From assembly GCA_023376005.1 (NCBI GenBank), contig CM042157.1, positions 56,856,721 to 56,920,720 of the forward strand: 64,000 bases of DNA, read 5' to 3'. The notes beneath the pieces are model-generated. The model saw nothing but the letters and a program-made list of their open reading frames with translations, did not search any database and had not been told where the DNA came from. Positions 56,600 through 64,000 of the stretch are shown here, piece by piece. The position numbers were made by a program, and so were the translations under genes. Position 1 is the first letter of the stretch, and each line of letters starts with the position of its first letter. The DNA is from Doryteuthis pealeii (taxonomy: Eukaryota; Mollusca; Cephalopoda; Myopsida; Loliginidae).

Positions 56600-56788
56600 G
56601 GTTATTTCTTATAAGTCTAACATAAACAAAGGGGAACCACTCTTGACTGATAAATTATTTATTTATTTTCCCATTAAACTAACACTAAACTCTAACGCTG
56701 TCTTCTTTTTTCCTAGTAGATCAATAAATAAATAAATAATTTATCAGTCAAGAGTGGTTCCCCTTTGTTAGACTTATAGGAAATAACC
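56600..56788. mobile_element. Foldback MITE with telomere-like core, copy 2
   Basis: The arms start GGTTATTT(C/T)(C/T)TATAAGTCTAA and continue AGGGGAACCACTCTTGACTG. The core is CCCATTAAACTAACACTAAA and TTTTTTCCTAGTAGATCA. Perfect 8-base flanks CAATTCCT lie at 56592-56599 and 56789-56796. The right arm has lost about six bases. It is close in sequence to 24346-24529. Confidence 0.9.
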
Positions 56789-56807
56789 CAATTCCTTCTT
56801 GCGTTAA

Positions 56808-57039
56808 CTCTTAACATCCTGTTGAGAATTTTCTAAGTTCAGAGCCCTATTCCTATAAGGATTTATCAATAAATGGCTAAAAATGGCCTTTTCATTTAAA
56901 GTTACCTGTTATTTGATTTAAATCAAAGACTTCTAAATATGTTTAATTTACATTTAAACAAGTTTATCATTTGGGGTAGATCTGAAAAATTAATATTACT
57001 TCCAGCTGGGTGGAATGAGGTGGTATAGGACATTAAGAG
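56808..57039 (-). mobile_element. 232-bp TTAA-flanked MITE, copy 2
   Basis: TTAA at 56804-56807 and 57040-57043 flanks the element. The ends are CTCTTAACATCCTG and, reversed, CTCTTAATGTCCTA. The body aligns with 52970-53199 in reverse (for example AACATATTTAGAAGTCTTTA on the minus strand). It starts 11 bases after the foldback MITE's target duplication. Confidence 0.85.
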
Positions 57040-57354
57040 TTAATAACTAATATCAAATTATAAAATCAGAATATAATTTTAAATATATTAACAACTATTA
57101 TCATTAGTATTATTATTATTATTATTATTATTATCATTTATCAATTTTGAACACTTTCTTTTTAATTTATTTACTATTCAACCCAACTTCCAAGTAACCA
57201 TTCTACAATGAAAAATAAAAAATAAGCCTCTAGTGAGATTCAAACACATCATGTATCCTTGGGAGGTGCCTGCTTTTTATGTCAGCTGCCTACAGTTATT
57301 CAAATCAAACTATCTATACATATATAAAGGGCATTTTGTGTGTATGTATATATG

Positions 57355-57940
57355 TATGTTTTGTTTTATGGCATATCAACCTCAGTGGGTCATTTAATGC
57401 CGACAAAGTTTTAAAATAAATTCATTCTTAATGGATACTCAATTTTTTTTATAAATACATTTTTCTATTTAACCCATAGATGGGACCCTAACAGGTACTA
57501 TCACTCAGAATCAGAATGGACCAGGGAGCAATGGTGATGAAGGGGTGCTCCACCTTCCCCAGACCTCCAGAACTGGAACCTTACCATTAGATAGAGTTCA
57601 ACATCATTCCCAGGACATGAAAACCTTCAGCCACCGCCTTCTAGCACATATGATAAAAAGGGTTGGGGATTGCTATAAGGGCATAGGGTTGGGACAATCC
57701 TATAGGTGCTAGGGCTTGATGTGACCAGCCAATTGATCGGAGGGGGTCTCTCCAATCAGAGCCCAAGTGGGGTGTTACATGTCATGGACTGCTCATCCAC
57801 CAGGATTCCATCCTTAAGCTTGACTGGTTGCCACCCATGGCCAACAGGTGGCCCCCTTGATCTCTTACCCCTCTGCAGAGGTGCAGTCGGTGTATTCTAA
57901 AACCCAGCTAACAGGGCTGAAAATCATTAGCTAAACAACA
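57355..57940 (-). mobile_element. Repeat D, longest copy
   Basis: From the shared tail module (TTTTATGGCATATCAACCTC on the plus strand) it runs in parallel with 13625-14130, then extends through TTGATCGGAGGGGGTCTCTC, GGTTGCCACCCATGGCCAAC and CCCAGCTAACAGGGCTGAAA. A poly(T) follows at 57990-58018. It may be a non-autonomous element or a LINE 5'/3' fusion. No intact ORF is seen on either strand. Confidence 0.7.
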
Positions 57941-57984
57941 TGTAGCAAATTATTTTAAAGCTTAAACTTTGTAAATTTGGATTC

Positions 57985-58021
<37 letters not shown>

Positions 58022-58059
58022 CATCAGAATGTTGGAAGGAAGGAAATCCAATTTTGTAC

Positions 58060-58510
58060 GGTTTTTGGTTTGGTTTGGTTTGGTTTACGGTATATCAACC
58101 TCGGTGGGTCATTTAATGCAGACTAAATTTTGGGTTCATAGCGGTAGTTTGGTAGAAAGCAAATGTATATATGTATAGATTTTAACTATTGTTTAATTAT
58201 TCATATTTTTTAGTACAATCCCACTTCTTTTAGGGAATGTAGAATCCTGGATGGTCTTATTTTTGTGAAAAGTTTTTTCAAATTAATTGCTTGGTAGTAT
58301 TTTGTTCGCACTAGATCAAAGTCAACACACTCTAGTAGTATATGTTTTGCTGTAAATCTCTCTTGGCATGTAGTGCATATTGGGGATTCTGTGCCCTCTA
58401 GTAAATGGTGATGGGTGATGTAGGTGTGGCCTATGTGAAGGCAGGTCAGCACAACCTGTTCTCTTCTATTTTTGGTGTATTTTAAGTTCTATTCTCCAAT
58501 GGTAGTTTAA
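58060..58510 (-). pseudogene. Jockey-like LINE 3' end with SINE-A tail
   Basis: The minus-strand frame from about 58500 to 58210 reads KNRREQVVLTCLHIGHTYIT, then LEGTESPICTTCQERFTAKH, ILLECVDFDLVRTKYY and, at the end, SRILHSLKEVGLY and a stop. This is the region after RNase H in Jockey-clade LINEs (usual RLRIGHTRLTH, C-x2-C, LTVKHILLECxxF, FLKxIGL). About 70 bases later comes GCATTAAATGACCCACCGAG, GTTGATATACCGTAAACC and repeated AAACC. This tail is the same as in SINE-A, SINE-5S and repeat D. The 5' part is missing. Confidence 0.8.
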
Positions 58511-58632
58511 TGTCTTGGAGTTTGTTATTAATGAGTGCATTCCAATGATTTTGCCATTATTTAATGATATGGATTTGCTGTTTGGTTTGGTTTCTTTGTT
58601 TTATGACATATCAACCTTCATGGGTTATTCAA

Positions 58633-58872
58633 CTCTTTATCTACTTTAAACCACTCACAGCAGCTCGCTCACCAGAACTGTTTCTACACATACCACACCC
58701 AAGCAAAGAACAAAAACTGTAGATTAGTTTATTATAATTGAGCAGAAAGACTCAGATCACGATAATAATAAGAATTTATTTGAATAGAATTAGTTTTGAG
58801 GTGAATAGATAGTGAACTTTGAAATACCCCATCATATAGGTAAAAAATACCAAGAAAATTTGGTAGGTAAAG
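58633..58872 (-). mobile_element. Element H, complete, 240 bp, TTAA-type target
   Basis: It is flanked by TCAA (58629-58632) and TTAA (58873-58876). Intact SINE-A has a single TTAA there (GGGTTATTTAATGCC), so TTAA was duplicated and one copy mutated. The ends CTCTTTATCTAC and, reversed, CTTTACCTACC are imperfect inverted repeats. It resembles the TTAA MITE in target and in its CTCTT start. Confidence 0.8.
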
Positions 58873-59002
58873 TTAATGCCAAAGCCATCCTTGTAAAAGA
58901 ACAGTAGTGGTACTACTTAACCCATATCTGGCGGATGAGGGGTTTCATACCTTCTCCTAGGGTATTAGTCTAAAAGTGAATGCAATACCACAACTTGAAT
59001 TA

Positions 59003-59209
59003 TAATACATTATACATATATACATACATTATATATACATATATATTATACATATATTATACATATACATACATTATATATACATATATATTAAAGTTCA
59101 TTTAATATATATGTAATACTATATAACATATATAGTATATATGTAATATATTGGGATATATATGCATACATACATATATATTAATACATAATATTATCAG
59201 TATTAATTA
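59003..59209. repeat. AT-rich TATATACATA block with flanking 19-bp direct repeats
   Basis: AATACCACAACTTGAATTA (58984-59002) and AATACCACAACTGGAATTA (59210-59228) flank a 207-base block of ATACAT and ATATAT phrases. The flanks differ at one base. Confidence 0.75.
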
Positions 59210-60097
59210 AATACCACAACTGGAATTACTACAATGTTGCAGTTCAGCATGTTATCCACTATGCAGCAGAGATTCTCCAAACTAAACAGTAAAGTTGTTG
59301 TTTTTTTTTTCAAAAGGAAAGGAAAAAAAAAAAAAAAAAAAAAGAGTAAAAAATTTCCAAGGGTCGTTTTGTGGAAGAGAAGAAATTCCACTGTCTACTA
59401 TCCATAGACCTCAAAGCGTCCAGTTCCTAAACCGTCAACGTAGGTGCTGAAGCTTAAACTGATCTAAAACTTAAGTTAACTCTTTCCATCTCTTCCATCA
59501 TGTGACATCACCCAACCAACAAGTGCCCAGATTTCTACAAAAAAAAAACCTTATCTCATCATGGTAGATTTAGATTCTCACACTGGAAGGATGATCTATG
59601 ACCCACACCGATCAAAAACCGTTACACACTTCTGTACTTAATGGCCTATTATATCATATAGTGAAGGTTATTTAGGATATATGCAACCTTTAGTTGTTTT
59701 AAGTGCCAGATACTATAATGTGGGAAAGGTCACATATATATTACAGTACCCTACCAAGTTAATCTTGGTAAATACCTATAAGGTTGCCAACTATTAAGAG
59801 TGCCTGATTTGGAAAGTCAAGATGAAATTGTAAATGGCACATTGTTGAAGACAAGTATTACAGTTCAAGTAATGAGAAGTTGGAAAAACAATTCATTACA
59901 GACTTCACACACAACACACACACATATATATAACAAGCAAAACAAAAAAAAACATGAAAGAAAGAAAAAATTACTTATACAGGTATAAGTGTCTACCTAA
60001 CAATTGGGTCCCAAATAAAAAATTGTGATTAGTGTTGTCTTTGGTTTTTATGAATTTCATATCATCACACTTAGTTTAATGGGTCATTTAAAAAAAA

Positions 60098-60113
60098 AGT
60101 TTGAAAAACACTG
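60098..60113 (-). mobile_element. hAT-like terminus
   Basis: On the minus strand it reads CAGTGTTTTTCAAACT and continues into T-rich sequence. Many hAT elements start CAGTGGTTCTCAAACTTTT. The other end is not identified. Repeat K (60116-60185) follows directly. Confidence 0.45.
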
Positions 60114-60115
60114 GT

Positions 60116-60185
60116 ATAGATGGCATCCAGTGTCCACACAGAGCTGACTTGTGGAAATTTTCGGTAGAAATGTCAAAAAAGCATT
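60116..60185 (+). repeat. Repeat K, copy 3
   Basis: TAGATGGCATCCAGTGTCCA and CACAGAGCTGACTTGTGG match the copy at 53950-54090. Confidence 0.5.
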
Positions 60186-60211
60186 ATTATTATCAGTTAC
60201 TTGAAACCATA

Positions 60212-60425
60212 TTCGGAGGTGCACTTAACCTGTTATTGCAGGAAGTGTAATTGGTAAACCCCCCCCCCTTCCAGTTATAGGTAGTCAGTCAGACTGGGTG
60301 CTTTAACCTTGGTAAGGCAACCAGTCAAGAAGAAAAATTGAATTCAAACCAACTTTACTCCACTTAGAAATTCACCTTGTGTCACATCCTAGCTGTGGTG
60401 GAGAGGTTGGGTAAATACATACATG
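60212..60425 (+). mobile_element. SINE-B, internally deleted
   Basis: A short head remnant (GGAGGTGCACTTAACCTGTT) is joined to CTTCCAGTTATAGGTAGTCA, the 3' half ACCTTGGTAAGGCAACCAGT, and the end GAGAGGTTGGGTAAATACAT. Confidence 0.7.
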
Positions 60426-60510
60426 AAACCATAAAATTGCTTGAAAACTACATTAGATAAGAATATTTGAAACTATATAATGCTGTGTAAACAAATTACT
60501 ATTAATAAAT
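60424..60510. repeat. Repeat F fragment
   Basis: CATGAAACCATAAAATTGCTT, AGATAAGAATATTTGAAACT and GCTGTGTAAACAAATTACTA match repeat F in the orientation of 15605 and 22255. Confidence 0.6.
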
Positions 60511-61429
60511 AGGATTAGTCTTATGTTTTTACATACAGATAAAATACGAAGACTGAAATGATAATGTAAGACCAGGTTGTTGGAAAATTAACAAGGTTTT
60601 ATTTAACACAGGGTAGAGAATGCTTCTACCCAATCCAAAAGTAACATAGCAGAAACCCCATTTCCGGGTTTGCCATTAGTCCCCTACTGATCAAAGGGGG
60701 AGCAACTCTATTTTTGTTAGGTCTTCTTAACAATTAGTTATTTATTATTTATATAACTGCTTGAAAATAAAAAAATATAAGACATTGGCTTTAAATAAAC
60801 CAAGAAAGGTTGATGTGCCTATAAAACAACCAGCCAGCCAGACAGACAGCATTAATTCAGCCCCAATTTCAAATTTCCTTGCCACTGCACCAAACTGCTT
60901 AGAATTGTTTTTATTGCACTAGATTTGTTCATCTGTTGAAACACTTGTAAATACAGACAAGAGATTCTTGCTTGTTTTCTTGCATTTAATATCATTTGCT
61001 CATATTTAACACCAGTTATGACTCCAAGTGAGTAACACAAGTGTATTCTGTGCTGTGTGCAGTAAAAACACTAGACAGTGGTGGATCAGTAAAAAAGTTT
61101 GTGTAAGTGTGAAAACATTGCTTCTTCCACAAAGTACAATATAAAGAAAGTAAAAAAAAGAAAAAAAGACTGCTATATTCTATCTCTGCCTTTACAGTAC
61201 ATTAATTCATTGAAATTTCCCTTGATTTTTATTTAGTGTTTCTATTTTCTTATTAACTAAAACTGATTTACATATTTTAAAGGTTTGTTGATAGAGTTAA
61301 ACTATTGTTTAAAGATAACCTTCTTGTAACTCAGTATTTTCATTAATCAAGCACTACTAATTCCTTTTTCCAGTTATTTAATGCTGATATTTGATTCATT
61401 ACTAATCGTTTGATTACTACTTAAATTCC

Positions 61430-62105
61430 CAATGTTATATATTTTTCTAAATAATAACTTGTTATCATTTATATGGTATCAGGTATTCCTATCTAATACT
61501 AATTATTTATATACAATTATATGGCTTCAGGTAACTATTCTTATTTAATAATAATCAATTGTTTGCACACAATTATATGGTATAAAGTATTCTTATTTAA
61601 TACTGATAATTTACACATCAAGTAATTATTCCTATTTAATATTTAATGATTTAATCCTATTTAATAATTATAATGATAATTTGTTTGCACACAGTTACAT
61701 GGTATAGAGTATGCATATCTAATACTAATAATTTATACACGATTATATGGCTAGGTTTAATCATGGGCTATTTAATGCCAAAATTTTATTTATATGTAAA
61801 TGTTTAATTATAATCATAACTATTTATATTTTCAACATCCTGATAGAATAGTTTTTTTCTCTAACCACAATTTTTTTATTAGTCAATAATAATTTGTTTG
61901 CATAAAGTTATATGGTTTCAATTAACTAATAATCCTTTGTAAACAATTATAGTTTCAAGTAATTATTCATAAAAAAAATTGCACACAGTTAAATGGTTTC
62001 AACTATTCCTATCTAACATTAATAATTCTATTTAATAATAATAATTTGTTTGCACAAAGTTATATAGTTTTGAACATTCCAATCCAATACTAACCATTTT
62101 CAAAT
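61430..62105. repeat. Repeat F, inverted array (array 3)
   Basis: ATATGGTATCAGGTATTCCT, ATCTAATACTAATTATTTA and TTTGCACACAATTATATGGT recur in about a dozen diverged units of about 50 bases. It is the reverse complement of the arrays at 15605 and 22255. A SINE-A tail scrap interrupts it at 61752-61812. Confidence 0.75.
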
Positions 62106-62109
62106 AGAT

Positions 62110-62225
62110 CTATTTGACTAATAGATGGGGCCATAACAGGTACTACCACTTAAAGTTAGAATATACCTGGTAGTTACGGCAATGAAGGGGTACTTCATAT
62201 TCTCAAGGTGCAGTTTAGAGTCATG
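62110..62225 (-). mobile_element. Repeat D fragment
   Basis: On the plus strand CTAATAGATGGGGCCATAAC, AGGTACTACCACTT and CAATGAAGGGGTACTTCATA match the middle of repeat D. Confidence 0.65.
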
Positions 62226-63110
62226 CCTAGTGTCACAACTGCTTGGGAAAGTAATTATAATAAATTTAACACAAGACTCCCAAAGAGAGACACTTGCTAC
62301 CTTTTTGTCAACAGTGTGTGTAGGGGGGGGGGGGGCAAGAAAAGGTATTTCTGATTTCTTTATACATTGGCTGAAATGGTATTTCCAGTTTCTTAAAACT
62401 CAAGAACCAAGTTACAACACCCAGAACACCTCACCCTTTTTTTTATTTTTTATTTTTTGAGGGGGGGGGGGGGTTTACAGTTGGCATATTCTAAGCTCCT
62501 CTAACATGGCTAACACTCCTTGGGACACAATAGAGTCAGATTATTGAATTTCAACAGTATCTGATGTTCAAGTAATTTCATAAAGAGAAGAAAAAGAAAT
62601 GTAAAATAAACAAAACGGCAAAATGGCAGATAAAAAAGAAACTAAAAAGGCAGAAAGAAAGTGCAAATATTTAAACTGTTTTATTATTTGCTGTTTTTAT
62701 TTAGAGTGGCCTTTGATCATCCATTACTGACAAAGGTGCTCTCCGCCCCGCCCTCTTCCCACCCCCTACTGTGCTCTCTTATCCTTTTTACAACATTAAA
62801 CATTTTGGATAAATGATTTTCACCATTTTATGTGATAATTGCAGAACCTGGGAAATTAACACAAAAAGAGAAAAAGAAAAAGGAAAGAAAAAATGGCTAG
62901 TTATACTTCATATTTTACAGCTAACAATTAAATTTGGATAGTAACATCTCCATCCTTTCAGACTTTGGACAGACATAAAAACAAAAGCATAAAAAAGATA
63001 AGAATTTTAAAAATTCTTGAATCAAAGTAACTAAACACAAACCAACTATTTAATACTAGATTTTTTTTTTAAGTAGAGAAAATAATGAAGAAAAAAAAGA
63101 GTGTGAAAAG
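62226..63110. other. Gene-free with G homopolymers
   Basis: G runs are at about 62325-62336 and 62460-62474. I see no coding frame with a domain and no named repeat. Confidence 0.5.
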
Positions 63111-63139
63111 GAAGGGAGTGAATAGGTATTTAGAGAGGG

Positions 63140-63512
63140 GGGGAAAGGGTGCATAAAGAGGCATTGGAGGAATGAAAAAAAGTATAAAGAGGCATTGGAG
63201 GGGAATGAAGAGGCATTGGGGGGGGTGCATGAAGGAAAAGAGTACAAAGAAGCATTGGAGGAAGGAATAAAAGAGTGTAGAGAAGTATTGGAGGAAAGGA
63301 CAGGGCAGGAATGAGCATTGGACAGGGCAGGAATAAGCATTGGAGGAAAGGACAGGGCAGGAATAAGCATTGGAGGAAAGGACAGGGCAGGAATAAGCAT
63401 TGGAGGAAAGGACAGGGCAGGAATAAGCATTGGAGGAAAGGACAGGGCAGGAATAAGCATTGGAGGAAAGGACAGGGCAGGAATAAGCATTGGAGGAAAG
63501 GACAGGGCAGGA
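63140..63512. repeat. 30-bp minisatellite, about seven regular units plus diverged leaders
   Basis: The unit holds GGAAAGGACAGGGCAGGAAT and AAGCATTGGA. Regular units run from about 63322 to 63512. Looser GAGGCATTGGAGGAA phrases precede them. Because the period is a multiple of three, several frames on both strands stay open (10-residue repeats), which is not evidence of a gene. Confidence 0.95.
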
Positions 63513-64000
63513 TACACCATAATGAGGAGATGGAATAGAGTATCAATGGATAAATAGATAGAGACAAGGTAAAGGAAAAAGAACAAGAGAATTACAAAGA
63601 GGTTCTAGACCAAAGAAAGACAGGTGAGATAGTAGTGGCTTAAAAGTAGAAAGCAGGATGAAAATTATAAAGGGAAAAAAAATTGGAGCATGACTGTTAA
63701 GAGATAGCATAAAATGGAGAAATTGAAGGAAAGGTTTAAAAAAAGACAAGTAAATAGACCCAATTTGAATAAATATATAGGTTGAACAGTCTAGTTTTAA
63801 AATAGTTCAAAAATAATAAAAAAAGATCCAGTCTATATTCTTCTTTCTTTTCTTTTTTTATATTCATGTTATCATACTTTTCATGTCTTCCACAAGATTA
63901 GGTCAATGGATTTAACAGTATTGGCAGCATCACTATAACCAAATCTGTGCACTAAATAACCTCAAGGCCTGTCTATATGTTCTTTTTTTTTCTCCCCTTA
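63513..64000. other. Gene-free, purine-rich to window end
   Basis: I see no feature beyond short homopolymers. Confidence 0.5.

Larger units (their letters stand above)
58577..59283 (-). mobile_element. SINE-A, split by element H and by an AT-rich block
   Basis: Left to right on the plus strand: TTTTATGACATATCAACCTT and GGGTTAT, then element H (58633-58872), then TTAATGCCAAAGCCATCCTT, the centre TTCATACCTTCTCCTAGGGT, a 207-base AT block (59003-59209), and the reversed head GCAGTTCAGCATGTTATCCA. All parts fit one SINE-A. Confidence 0.8.

Noticed and set aside
63056..63586. 176- and 145-residue frames with a 10-residue repeat
   Set aside because: The 30-bp minisatellite leaves several frames open on both strands and there is no flanking gene structure.

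Overview
The window looks like a gene-free stretch of a large, AT-rich, repeat-dense animal genome. It carries many dinucleotide microsatellites, long homopolymers and several tRNA-derived SINE families whose layout resembles the octopus and cuttlefish SINEs described in the literature. I infer a mollusc, probably a coleoid cephalopod. This rests on repeat style and remembered families, not on a database search. I found no credible host protein-coding exon, tRNA or rRNA gene. Nearly every open frame is low-complexity or lies in a transposable element. The window is most likely intergenic or the inside of a very long intron.

Most structure belongs to mobile elements. I use working names, all defined here. 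SINE-A is tRNA-derived and ends in a tail containing GGGTTGATATGCCATAAAAC. SINE-B is tRNA-derived with a GGGGTTGGTAAATATA tail. SINE-C is tRNA-derived and resembles octopus OK/OR SINEs. SINE-E is a fourth tRNA-like head. SINE-5S has a head that matches eukaryotic 5S rRNA, including the type I promoter region. Repeat D is a longer element with the same tail as SINE-A. SINE-A, SINE-5S, repeat D and the 3' end of a Jockey-like LINE at about 58.1-58.5 kb all share that tail, which suggests one LINE machinery mobilises several unrelated Pol III heads.

DNA transposon remnants include a decayed Tc1/mariner transposase (33.5-34.2 kb), a 563-bp TA-flanked element with 56-bp inverted repeats (38.6-39.2 kb), a hAT-like element with an 8-bp target duplication (19.0-19.4 kb), two related TTAA-flanked families (6.2, 52.8-53.3, 56.8-57.0 and 58.6-58.9 kb), and a foldback MITE in two close copies, each with a perfect 8-bp target duplication (24.3 and 56.6 kb). 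The foldback carries a short telomere-like core that recurs in differently ended relatives at 44.7 and 52.4 kb. Penelope-like 3' tails near 6.4, 36.2, 44.1-44.5 and 45.5 kb contain hammerhead-ribozyme-like cores. A separate short hammerhead-like motif lies at 28.1 kb.

Layout: 0-10 kb, AT-rich sequence with a duplicated SINE-C block, nested SINEs and an inverted repeat around a SINE. 10-16 kb, CA/TG palindromes, a polypurine tract, a LINE fragment, SINE-B, repeat D and minisatellites. 16-20 kb, a diverged long-unit array with a hAT-like element. 20-30 kb, polypurine tracts, 59-bp and 31-bp minisatellites, the first foldback MITE and a LINE C-terminal fragment. 30-38 kb, microsatellites and the Tc1 remnant. 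38-46 kb, the TA element, a SINE-B/SINE-5S cluster, a long CA array and an inverted pair of Penelope-like repeats. 46-51 kb, mostly featureless AT-rich DNA. 51-60 kb, the densest nested transposon region. 60-64 kb, diverged short-unit arrays and a 30-bp minisatellite.
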